DNA of 64,000 bases from Sialis fuliginosa (taxonomy: Eukaryota; Arthropoda; Insecta; Megaloptera; Sialidae): the NCBI GenBank assembly GCA_961205875.1, contig OY540813.1:23531001-23595000 (forward strand), in the 5' to 3' direction. This document shows positions 24,093-35,261 of the stretch, in pieces. The notes beneath the pieces were generated by a model. It ran no database searches, had not been told where the DNA came from, and worked only from the letters and a program-made list of their open reading frames with translations. The position numbers and the translations under genes were made by a program. How positions within the stretch are numbered: position 1 is the first letter of the stretch; every line of letters starts with the position of its first letter.

Positions 24093-25005
24093 CAGGATGG
24101 CTTATTTTAATCAAACCACTTAAATATCTGAGAACTTTGAAATCGTAGGAAAGAATGTTAGATTTGCTTATATAAACTCTGCATTTTCCACAAACAAAAA
24201 TCCGATGCCGAATTAGCGAAGCTAATTATATTTTCAATTTTTAATGATAATTTTGATTAGAAAAAAAAAACATGGTCTCTCTTGCTGTGTGTTGTAGCCA
24301 TCCTGCTGAAATCAAAAGTATGCAATGCAATCGCTCTAACTCAGCAAAAAGTCTTGGATACTTCATTCTTGATAAAATACAGCCCAATTATGCTTCCAGC
24401 CGTCAAAACATAATTCTTATTGTGTGCATTGATTTCATGTAAATATTTCTGGGCTCTTATGTTCCTCAGAACCTACAGGTTTGTTTATTTTGTTTATTTG
24501 CAGACCTACTCAGAAGTTAGATGAGTTTGGTGTATTTATCGCAATCAAAATGCTATTTGCGTATAGTTATTTAATTATTATATCTTACGTACAGCAATAT
24601 GATCTGAGCTCGGTGTTACGATGTGTATTTTTCGAATTAATTTTGAATTATTTGCAAAGATAAAAACTTGGATCTTGGCTTCTGGGCACATGCCGCGTGG
24701 ATTTAACTATTCTATCGGTAAAAATTTCGTCACGTAATATGGACGTATTTAGGGCTACATTGAAAGTGCAAGGAGCGAAACATACACCTTTTATTTCTAT
24801 ATAAAAAGGTGTCTTATAAAATTGGGAACAAAAAAAACATCTATTTTTGCAAATAAAATATAATGAATAAAAGAAAATGTGAATTTTACATTTTTTCAAT
24901 GTATCGCACGAATCACGTGAAATTAAAAAAAAAAATTGTAAATCATAGTAATCACTCCTTTTTTATTGAACTCCCCATGTTGGAAAAGTTATCTGGGACA
25001 CCCGG
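24093..25005. mobile_element. TA-flanked element with CAGGATG / CCGGGTG ends
   Basis: The left end CAGGATGGCTTATTTTAA and, on the minus strand, the right end CCGGGTGTCCCAGATAAC are flanked by TA (24091-24092 and 25006-25007). Such ends are common among insect Tc1/mariner-type MITEs. The ends are only moderately alike, so the pairing is probable but not certain. No transposase frame is seen. Confidence 0.5.
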
Positions 25006-25546
25006 TATATCATATTTTTCCACTTTTAGTATAGCGTAGTATGTATGAAGCAGTCAATATGAAATATCAAATATTTCACAGTACGTCAATTTTTGTTTAA
25101 AAAGATAAAAAAGGTAAAACATACATATGTTACAAAATATGCTATATTTCAGAGAATTTCATAATAAAATGACTTCATTAGTGATAAAACAATGGAGTTT
25201 AAAAACACTACACATATCGATTTTTTTCTAATCGAATTGTTTCACCCAATTAATTAACAGCTTCGATGAATTCAGCCCTTATTTACTCTATACATGGTTA
25301 TTTTTTTCCTTTATGTACTCGTTGCTGGCGTCACTATATGTAATTTTGTAAAATATTTTCACTATACGGATTCAAATTACGTCTTCGAAACATTTTTTGA
25401 CATAAAATAAATTTTATTATATTCGTTTTTTATTTTTTAGATTTTAAACTTTACAATATATTTACAATTAATAAAAGTATCTCAATAGAAATATGTACTT
25501 TTTAATAAAATTTGCTGTAAAACAATTAAAACAAAATTATACTTTT

Positions 25547-25740
25547 CTAAAGGCCTCTATACACCACCCAATCTGCAGGACCGGGGGGTTCTGTTGATTG
25601 GGTCGTATATAGGTAAATCGGGCCGTTTATTACGCGAATATTCGGCCTGATTTGCCTATATACGATTCAATCTACAGAACCCCTACTTTACCTCCCTATA
25701 AATTGACCCTGTAGATTGGGTAGTGTATAGAGACCTTTAG
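25547..25740. mobile_element. MITE family E, complete copy
   Basis: The inverted ends CTAAAGGCCTCTATACACCA and (minus strand) CTAAAGGTCTCTATACACTA extend about 35 bp. A second inner dyad (ATATAGGTAAATCGGGCC / GGCCTGATTTGCCTATATAC) fills the middle, so the whole 194 bp can fold. The nested copy at 10245-10425 is its relative. Confidence 0.88.
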
Positions 25741-27106
25741 AATACATCACCGACGTAAATTTAGGTGAATTTAGTAATATTCATTAACGTCATAAATCCA
25801 ATGATGCAGTACATTACCTTTATTGAGTGTAAAAATACAAAAGCATTGCAAAAGCTAATGTCGTATTTACAGAAGCATTAGTAAATATTTCACTCATCAT
25901 AATCGTTTCTTTATATTTATCATTGCCAAACTCTTTGAAAATAATACACTTATGTATATGTATGCCTGTTGACATTCAGATATGTCTTATTGTTCAGAGT
26001 ACTTATATTAATTAGTTGTTTTTAAATACATAAATAAATTTATTTATTTTTGATAGGTATAAGGTAATGGCACCAGTTATGGCCGCTACAAGAGCAAGGT
26101 TTACTGTTTTGTTTTGTTGATATGATCGCAAATAACTCGGTCAAAAATGGTCTACACCAATACAAAATAGAAAATTGAAGAGAAAAGTCTGATCTACAAA
26201 AGTTATTCATGAGATTTATCCAAAAAATATCATGGTCCGTGGAGGCTTAAAAATTTATATTTTGTTTGCAATTTTTTGATGATAGCGTGTACAAGACATT
26301 TTTGTGATTCTGTACTATGTGGTTAATAAATGTTAAGAATCTGGTCAATTTTGTGTTCGATATGAATTATTATTAATTTAATTTATTTATACAAGTCTTG
26401 AGGCTTCCACGGTGATCTTAATATGGATCTTAACTTCTGGGTGTAAGTCGCGTTGGTTTTGTCGTGTTTATTTACTTGTATTAAAATACATGTGAGGAAC
26501 AGAAATATATTGCCATGGTTTACTTTTTTTATTTTGAATATTTTTTTATGCTATATTAGAAAATTCCTGAAAAATCACAGTTTTGAAATTAAAAAGGCTC
26601 ATCACTTGATTAAAAAAAAATTAAGCAGAGCATACAAAGTACAAAATAACTCAATTTTGGTTTGGTTTTGCAGAAAATATAAATATATATGTATAATATG
26701 GTGTTTTAAAAATGTATATGTATTTTGTCTATTTGATGTAAGTTCGCCATTATATAACAACATATCTAAAAATGTCTTCCAAGATCGGGAAGAATGTAGT
26801 TTTGAAGTAGATATTGTCTATTGAGTAGTCTGAAGCCTATATTCTACACAAACTTGAATTTATTCAAAAGGATTTTGCAGAACCCTTAATATAATAATGC
26901 GTTCACTACATCTTGCATTCCATATATGTATGTACTTGCATTCTTGTGCAAGTGGAATGTACATTATTCAAAATGAAGACTGAATTCTATTCGGTTTATT
27001 TTCACTCTCTTTTCATTCATATTTTAAAAAATACGCTCTTAGAATACCGTAATATAAAATTTATTATTTTTACTTTTATATATATATTAAAGGTTTTCTA
27101 TACATT
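25741..27106. other. A/T-rich stretch with a MITE G fragment
   Basis: At 26068-26113 the block GGTAATGGCACCAGTTATGG with GCTACAAGAGCAAGGTTTAC is the inverse of the right end of the element at 50329-50697; no partner end is seen. The frame at 26453-26824 (123 codons) is Lys/Ile/Phe-rich and unrecognised. Confidence 0.4.
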
Positions 27107-27565
27107 CACTGCAGGACAAAAGTTTGGATGCACCATTCAAAAATTAAATATATAAAGAAATAATTTGTATCAAAGTTCTTACACAAAACTATATTAAATT
27201 GTCTTTTCATTAAAAATAGATACCTATTACTTTAGAATTTCTTCTTTTTATTGATCAAAACTCAGAACATGAATATTTAGTAAAACTTTTTACGTTCACT
27301 TTAAAATGTTTATTGTAATTTACTTATAAAAAATTAGAAACAAAAAAGACCCCAGAATATGTATAAGTAAATAATTAATTATACATCATAGTGATACCAA
27401 CTATTGTGATATTTCTAAGAATTGTTTTTCTTTCATTCTTTTATATAAGCTATGACCTACTTAATTAATGAAAAGCAAAAAAGCTTCTTGGAAAAAAAGG
27501 AGAATCCTGTCAAAAATAAATTAAAGGTTTATAGGTAAGTGTATCCAAACTTTTGGTGGGCAGTG
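27107..27565. mobile_element. Tc1-like MITE
   Basis: The left end CACTGCAGGACAAAAGTTTG continues GATGCAC; the right end on the minus strand is CACTGCCCACCAAAAGTTTG and continues GATACAC. CACTGC…AAAAGTTTGGAT is a classic Tc1-type terminus. The right flank has TA (27566-27567); the left flank is TT, so the duplication has probably mutated. The 459-bp length excludes a transposase. Confidence 0.75.
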
Positions 27566-28460
27566 TACATCTAGTAATGAAATATTAGTAACATCAACGA
27601 AAATTTTAGATTTTTTAAATCAAAATTTAAACGACAATATAATATATCGAAAAAGGTTTTAAAACTAAATGTTATAAGACTCTAATATTCTACTTTCTAC
27701 AGAATATAAAAAATAAATAAAAAACAATATGTAAACATCTGTACCACTTTTGTTTTGCACATTAAAATAATAATAATAAAATGTAATATTTAAATCTAAA
27801 TTCCGATTTTATGTAATTAATGCCGGTACTGAAAAATACAATTTACAATAATAAACCTCTGCTGCAACTTAAATATTGAAGTAAGGTATATTATCTCGCG
27901 AACTTTTATTAAGAACTAATAGAACTAATTTTTTTTATAATTTTGATTTATCTCTTATAGTTTTTATCAGAGTACCTACTTGCTCAGCTAATTTATTCAC
28001 AGCTCAGTTATTTGAGTGATAGCATAGTTATATGTGCCCTATAGCATTTCTGATATTTCATGGATCACGTTTATATTATTTGTGTAGTTTTTAAGTTAAT
28101 AATAAATTCATTTAATTATGTAATAAATTTAATGATATAACGTCACATTTGACAAATTTCCCTCTAACGACTATTTTACTCAACTGCGTTTAAAAATGTT
28201 TACACATCAAAAACATAGATTTAGAAACGTTAATATTATCATGGTTATTTTCGTATGTTACAAACTTGAGTAAATAGCCCAAATAAGACTCACATTAGAT
28301 ATAAATATGTAGAATAAAATGGTACGCTACTGAACATAATCTCAAGTTTGATCGAAAATGCTTTCATCCAATCAATCACGTGTTTACTTTTGTGAAACTT
28401 CTCCGAAGATAAAACGAAAATGTTTACTCCATACTCCTCGAGTACATTCAAACACATATA

Positions 28461-29276
28461 CAGGTTGTTTTTTTAAGTTGGCTCAAATTAATATCTTGAT
28501 AACAAGAGATTTTTAAGAAAAATATTTCAGACAAAAGTTGTACAGTTGATATGATAAAAAGTTTTGAACTTGATTGTAGGCTTAAACGTATTTTTTGCAA
28601 ATTCTAATACTACACAACTATTGTCCGATTTAAAAAAAAGTTTCTTATGATAGGTATTTAACAAAATAAACTGAAAATTTTAAAAAAAAATTTACTCTAA
28701 CGCCCGGTATTAGTTAGTTTAACTAAATGCTACTTTAACTAACTAATAAATTGATAATACCATATTATTTATAGAGCCAAACATAATTCAAAGGGGTGTT
28801 TAATTTTGTGTACTATGTTTTTGCAAAACATTTCATCCTATTATGTACAATTTTCTATGAAAACCTTTTAAATCGCGTTGGTAATACACCAAATCTACTT
28901 CAAAGGAGTTAAAAGAGGCTTAATTTTTTTAAGTCGAGAGATTTTGTAAACTCTCCCACGGGAGAGTTTACAAAAAAAATCTTGATAATATCAGTCATAA
29001 AAATGTGAAATTTAAAAAAAAATTTGTTCGGATAGTAGTTGTTTATTTTCTTGTATAAAATATGAATCTGCAAAAAATGTAAGTTCCCGTTTAAAAAAAT
29101 TAAGTTGGCCTTTAATGATGACGAAGTCTCGTCAATTTTTAGCCTAGGTCAAACATTTTATCACCATTAAATGTCCCGTTTTCAACTACTATATACAACT
29201 TTTGTCTGAAATATTTTTCTAAAAAAAATTGCTTTGTTCTTAAGATATTAGCTGGTGCCTACTTAAAAAACTCCTG
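28461..29276. mobile_element. TA-flanked element with CAGG ends and internal hairpins
   Basis: The ends are CAGGTTGTTTTTTTAAGTTG and (minus strand) CAGGAGTTTTTTAAGTAGGC, each followed inward by ATTAGAAAAA-like sequence and the shared block AAAATATTTCAGACAAAAGT. TA flanks both sides (28459-28460, 29277-29278). Inside lie two hairpins: a 16-bp stem with a 2-base loop at 28942-28975 and ATTAGTTAGTT … AACTAACTAAT near 28709-28749. No coding sequence. Confidence 0.8.
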
Positions 29277-29826
29277 TATATATACATAGTATGTGTGGGT
29301 GTGTGAGTAACCTATACATGGTAACTTATATGCCTTACGCGTATTTCTACGTATACTGCGACTCCGAATGTTTAGATTATTTGTTTGTCTTGTAATATAC
29401 GAAGCGTTAGAAATCAAAGCAACTAAATATACATGGAGAGAATTTTCTCGGAAAAATTTCACTATAATTTAATAAACAACTTTGGAGCATCCAAGCATTT
29501 TATGAAAAATTATGTACTTTTACTGGAATGTTTAGATTCAACTGCTATAAAAAATCTCATAAGAATAAATTTTACTTCGTTGCTTGGTATTATTTAAATG
29601 AAAATGTTTTTTTTTTTAAATTATACTGTATAGATACTTTATCTATACAGTGAATATGAAATGTCATAACAGAAAAATTAAGATTTATATTGAAATTGTC
29701 AAATATTGATAATTTACTCTCTTTGATGAATTTACCAAGGGAAAACACTGTGTATTCACTTTGCAGATGTTTTTTTCTTTCCTACGATACCCTGCTGTAC
29801 ATATACATATGTACATATGTACATTA

Positions 29827-30717
29827 GGGTGGGTTAGGACGAATTTTGACCGGACCGCCCCCCAAATCAGCTCCAAATAATTCAAAAAGTATGTGGATAA
29901 AGTTTCAGCCCTCTATCTTATAAATTGGCCATTACCAGAGGGGGATGATTTTCCCATTTAAAATACACGTGTTTTTTTGGTTTTTCAAAAGATCTGCATA
30001 CTAGAGTGTCTTAAACTCTTTCTAAAAATCTAGAATACTCATGAAAGCATCCCTGATGGTCATATTTCATATCTTGATGGATAAAGTAAATTTCTTATTC
30101 AACGTTGTCTGTTATATGGGTCATTGGATCATTCCATCAAGAAAATAAAAAATAAAAAAATTTGTATAATTTCTGGATAATTTTGTCAGAAAAACGTTTA
30201 ACAATAAAAACATTGATCTTGAAATAAATAAAAAATTGATTCTAAAATCAAAAAAGACCAACTTTTTTTTCAATTTTAATTTACAAAGAAAATTTTTTTA
30301 TTGCATTTTTATTATAATTGTCAAACGTTTTTCTGACAAAATTATCCAGAAAATATACAAAAAAATTGTTTTTTTATTTTCTCTTAATGAAATGACGCAA
30401 TGACTCATATAGCTGTCAACGTTGAATCAGAAGTTTACTTTATCCATCAAGATATGGAATATGAGTACCAGGGATGCTTTCATGAGTATTCCAGATTTAG
30501 AAAGAGTTTAAGACACTCTAGTACGCAGGTCTTTGAAAAATCGAAAAAACACGTGTATTTTAAATGGGAAAATCCCCCCCCCCCCCTCTGATAATGGTCA
30601 TTTTATAAGATAGAGGGCTGAACTTTTTTCCACATTCTTTTTGAATTATTTGGAGCTGATTTGGGGGGGGGGGGCGACCCGGTCAAAATTCGTCCTAACC
30701 CCATATAAGGACCACCC
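29827..30717. mobile_element. 891-bp foldback element
   Basis: The left half (to about 30210) and the right half (from about 30310) are inverted copies sharing TAGGACGAATTTTGACC, AAATCAGCTCCAAATAATTC, AAAATACACGTGTTTTTT and AACGTTTTTCTGACAAAATT-type blocks. The termini GGGTGG are flanked by TA (29825-29826, 30718-30719). The left terminus lacks about 11 bases present in the right (TCCTTATATGG). The right arm has a C13 run (30574-30586) and a G12 run (30663-30674) where the left arm has much shorter runs. The frames at 29685-29885 and 30400-30591 lie in the arms and are not genes. Confidence 0.88.
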
Positions 30718-30719
30718 TA

Positions 30720-32240
30720 AAGTATATATGTGCTTATACAAGTGAGGCATTTAACTATCCCGTTATCTCATTTTTATTAAATTTCATCTCACAGCACGTT
30801 ATTATCGTGTACTTGTGAACATACCCTGCTGTATACAAGTAGCCTGTTCGATGAATGGGGAGTGACATGGATAAAATTTGACAAATATTCATGACTCATC
30901 TTATATTCCCGTGGTTAGATTTAGAGGGCCCTTTGCGATTCCAAGTGGCGGGTAATTAGTTACATTGTAAAGGCGTTATTCATCTTATCTGTTCAGATAA
31001 GTTTCTGTCTATTGATCAAAAGTTACGATTTTATTGTCTATGTTCTTGACTAATTTGCAATTAAATTTTGCTCAATGTAGATGGATATAATCGTTTTAGT
31101 CGTTATCTTGGCCAACGTTTCGTCACACATTTACAGTTGAAGAGCCAGATAATCGAAATCCAAGAAATGACATATTTCTCGATATAAAATGTTATGATAA
31201 AAATAGTCTTACATCAATAAATAAAAATTCATTTTGATGATTGAAATCTTAACTTTTCATTGATCTTTGAAATTTTGTTTTCAACAAAATCTACTAATTT
31301 ATTTATATTTAAATCACGATTTTTTTAGAAGCACTTTTAAAGAGATTTTGTCTGAACCTTTGCTTGCTTTTTAATCTCATTATTTGTAAAAAAGTGAATT
31401 AAATTTCAGTTCAATGAAAAAGAATTTTTTTATGTACAATTATTTATTATTTTATTTTTTTAAACTTTTTTCTAATAATATTTTCATCCCTTAATTGTTT
31501 TGAGTAATTTGTGCCATATACAACAACTTAAATCTAATATTTCTATGAAACCATTAATTTTATCAGAAATATAAACATAATATTATGTTTAAATTTTATA
31601 TAGGTAAGAAAAATAGTTCAAGATAAAACTACATTTGCAAATTTGGGACTGAAGTTAAGGAATCGATAAAGATGTAAGAGCGGACACTATATGATGATAA
31701 TTTCATTACATATGCATCTATATACAGTGCTTATGTGTACACAGATAGAACGCCCTACATTTACATATTGAGGTATAGTGCGTAGGTCGACGGAGAAATT
31801 GGCATCCGGGTCGCACCCTTATTCAAAATGCATATATTTACTTTATATATCATTAAGAAAATTGAACACGAAAAGCGTATTATTTCGTTTCATATTTCTT
31901 TTTCACTTGCCTTTTTTCACATGCTTTGATGCTTCCGAGGCTTCCGAGTGTAAGCAGCGTCGCGTCGTTTTCTTTTTGAGCAACGTTTTGTCGCATATTG
32001 CAATAGACAACTCCTTTGTGACTATTTTTTATAGAGACTTGATCTAGAAGTGAAAGATTCACTACATTTTAAAATAATTTTGTATAACTATTTGTTAGTT
32101 AGCAAGCACTTTGAAATAGGGTATGAAACTTATACAGTAGTTTCATGGCATTTAATAGCACTTTGTACGGTCCGTGACCAGAGTCACCCAAAGTGTTTTA
32201 GTAAATTGAAATACAACTTTTTACTCTCTGATACCAGTAG
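30720..32240. other. A/T-rich noncoding stretch
   Basis: No supported gene. A small hairpin (CACTTTG … CAAAGTG with an inner GTGAC/GTCAC) lies at about 32160-32196. The frame at 31778-32047 has a moderately G/C-rich patch near 31790-31830 but no recognisable product. Confidence 0.3.
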
Positions 32241-33186
32241 GTGGAATATACATATTATAGTATAAATAAAGTATTGTTAAATCGATTTTTTTCGAAATCC
32301 GGATTTTGATGGAATTATCCGTTATGACCTACCCTGAATCCATTCTGACTACTTTCGCCATAATGTATGTGTGTCTGTCGATCTGTAAGCGCTGTAACTC
32401 AAATACGACAAATCGTAGAAGGATGAAATTTTATATTTAAGATTAATTTCTGTCTGGGAAGAAAACGTCTTATTTTTGAAAACGATCTTTCAACCGGATA
32501 CGGATGTTTACCTACATTGATTTTTGATATTTTGAATTACTTTGAAACAGTGCGAAATAGAGAAAAATGGTCAAGTTAAAAATTGTAGTTAATATCAATA
32601 TCTATAATTATTGCTCTGTTCATTTGTTTTCGAAAAAATAAATTTTTGAATTTTTTTTTTATTATAATTCAAATGGTTATAACAGAGAAGAAATATCTGC
32701 TATGAGTGTCATGGGACTTTCTTATACGTATTACAGAGATTGCATAGTGTGTGTGTTTGCCATAGGTACCATGGGAGTTTCTTATACGTAATACTGATTG
32801 TGAGAGTGAACAGTGTGAGTGAGTCTAAATAATTATATAAAAAAATTATTTCTGGTTAAATCATATGTGTTGAAAAAAATGTATGGAAATAAATTATAGA
32901 TAATAACATACTCGACATTTTTTATTTAAAACATGTTTTCCTTATTTCAAAAATGATTCGAAAATTCAAAAATTGACAAGAGTAAACATCCGTTTTCGAT
33001 TAAGTTATTACGTTTCAAAAAAATGCATTTGATACATAATGTATTATAGAAAATTATATGTCCCATTCATTTTATTCTATCTTTTATTAGTTTGCCAGAA
33101 ATATATTTTGATAAAATAAGAATCACGTACACTGTTTACTGTCAGGACATCGTACAAGAAAGTGGCTCCCATGGTAGATATTTTAA
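32241..33186 (+). repeat. ~0.9-kb dispersed repeat, family F, copy 2
   Basis: Same family and orientation as 22048-22936. It carries a short insertion relative to copy 1 near 32313-32345 (around GGAATTATCCGTTATGACC). The small frame at 33092-33280 lies at its right end and beyond. Confidence 0.75.
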
Positions 33187-33841
33187 ATTACAAAACAAAT
33201 CCAACAACAAACAAACAAATAATTATTTTTTACAAAATATGATACACGTGATAACCTATATCTATGTTTGTTATTTTTGAAATATCTATCAATAATACCT
33301 TCCTGTTTGTAGGTGTTAATTAAATCCCATCTATTTCCAAGTTCTCATTTTAGTCCAGATTGATGCATCAGAAATCAAAACAACGGAAACCTTTTTATTC
33401 ATTAAACAGGACTGCCAAAACGTGGAGCAAAACTTATGAATTATTTTATGAGAAACAAACTTTGTAAATGTCAAGAATAACTTTTGAAACGTTATCAAAA
33501 AGCACCTCTCAGGAATAATGAGTAAATTAAATTAATATTTTTCGTAGGTAGTGATATTTTCAGATATTATGTTCAGTTTTTTGTTGCTTTGTTAATTTCT
33601 GCATTAATGAAACTTCGTAACTGTTTATTACAAATTGGTTTATGTAAGGATATAAAATACTGTTTAAAAAATATAGATATTCTTTAGAATACTTTTTAAT
33701 TAAATATAGACGCCAAACATGTTTAAGTTTTTCATGACAATTGTGATATTTATTCAATAATGAATAAAATACGTTATATCTTTGCTAATTGTTTTATAAT
33801 GTCTTGGAGTTTGTTTAATATTAGATTAATTACATATTATA

Positions 33842-34490
33842 ACACAGGTTGACAACATTTTTGTTGTTTCTATTTGAATAGGTGATTTCGGAGGTTTTTG
33901 ACGTGCTGAAATCGAATCCGTTGACCAAATTTCTCCATCACGTCAGGTTTTTGAGATAACCTAACCTAAAAGTGCCAAAATAACGATTTTGGCTGTTTAA
34001 GATTTTACTACCAAGTAATTGATTTTTTTTCTAAAGTTTTCGTTGGCGGTAGGAAGTAGTCATGAATGAATTTTTACTTTTTACTGTACGATTTTTTTTC
34101 CGTCGAGATATGCTAGTTTGAAAATATGATATTTTTATTCATAGTGACATAAACATAATGGACTTTACTACATTAAATATAACATTATCTTCAATCTAAT
34201 ATATTTCGGTAAAAAAATCGTACAGTAAAAAGTAAAAATTCATTTTAATGACGAAAGATAGTACTATTTCTTACCACCGACGAAAACTTTAGAAAAAAAA
34301 TTACTTACTTGGTAATAAATTTTTTAACATTGCCAAAATCGTCATTTTGGCACTTTTAGGTAAAGTTATTTCAAAAACCTGACGTGATGGAGCAATTTGG
34401 GCAACGGATTCGATTTCAGCAAGCCAAAAAAAAACCAAAATCACTTATTGAAGTAGAGACAACAGAAGAAAAATATTTTATCGGCCTGTG
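33842..34490. mobile_element. ~650-bp foldback element
   Basis: The left arm (33842 to about 34110) and right arm (about 34215-34490) are inverted copies with termini CACAGGTTGACAA and (minus strand) CACAGGCCGATAA. Shared inner blocks include CTGACGTGATGGAG (inverse CTCCATCACGTCAG), AAAGTGCCAAAAT and TTTTTACTTTTTACTGTACG. The right flank is TA; the left flank TA is offset by one base. No coding sequence. Confidence 0.85.
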
Positions 34491-35110
34491 TAATCATTAA
34501 TTAACTATTTTGTTTGTCACAAAAGCATACAGTTAATGTATACATCGTCTAGAAAAATTGTATGCCCTTTATATTTCAATATAATAAGACAATCCACGCA
34601 GGTAATTAATCATGTCATTTCTGTTATAATTTTGCATTAATGTTTTTATACGTGTGTTAAACAGTACATATTTATTTTTTGTTGTTGTTGGCCGATGATA
34701 TCCAGCTTGAAAACGAGCTTACTGCACCTTCACGACATTTTTAATTGTAGCCGTTTCTTTATACAACGTACATGTATTTAAAAAATTAAAATAAGTGGTT
34801 ATTTTAATACTTATGAAATACCCATGATTTAAAATATATATCTAAAAAGGTACATATATAACCTAAAGTAGAGAAAATTCAGTGTGGTTATTTAAATTAA
34901 TGACCTGCATTGAATACTTGCAAAAATTATAAATAAAGTTTTTATTTTAAGTATATTCTTTAGGTGAATTCATTTTTAAATTTTAAATATGATAGAATGA
35001 ATAACTCCTTTTAAAAAATCAGTTAACATTTTACAGATTTGTGAACCCACTTGATTTTACTAACAATAAGCTACTTTACTGTAACTACTTTTTACTTACA
35101 ATTAGACATA
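34491..35110. other. A/T-rich noncoding stretch
   Basis: I see no gene or element here. Confidence 0.3.
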
Positions 35111-35140
35111 ATTATGGCATCTGCACGCAGATACCATAAT
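35111..35140. repeat. 30-bp hairpin
   Basis: ATTATGGCATCTG, a CACG loop and CAGATACCATAAT form a 13-bp stem with one mismatch. It lies directly beside the larger hairpin at 35147. Confidence 0.7.
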
Positions 35141-35146
35141 TATGCC

Positions 35147-35261
35147 TATACTCTATTTCATTTAAGAATGCAGTGGATGCCGTGGTTTGTGGCGGTAAAA
35201 TGCACGATTCGTACCGTCAAAACCCCGGCAACCACTACATTCTTAAATGAAATAGAGTATA
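35147..35261. mobile_element. 115-bp MITE-like hairpin
   Basis: TATACTCTATTTCATTTAAG with following AATGCAGTGG is repeated in inverse at the right end (CCACTACATTCTTAAATGAA then ATAGAGTATA). An inner dyad (GACGGTACGAATCG region) lies at the tip. The 73-codon frame spanning 35051-35272 is a translation of this hairpin. Confidence 0.8.

Noticed and set aside
26453..26824. 123-codon plus-strand frame.
   Set aside because: Composition is Lys/Ile/Phe/Asn-rich as expected from A/T-rich noncoding DNA; no motif, no exon signal.
29628..29652. Small hairpin CTGTATAGATA … TATCTATACAG as a terminator or regulatory site.
   Set aside because: Short A/T-rich palindromes of this size are expected often at this base composition, and nothing nearby needs one.
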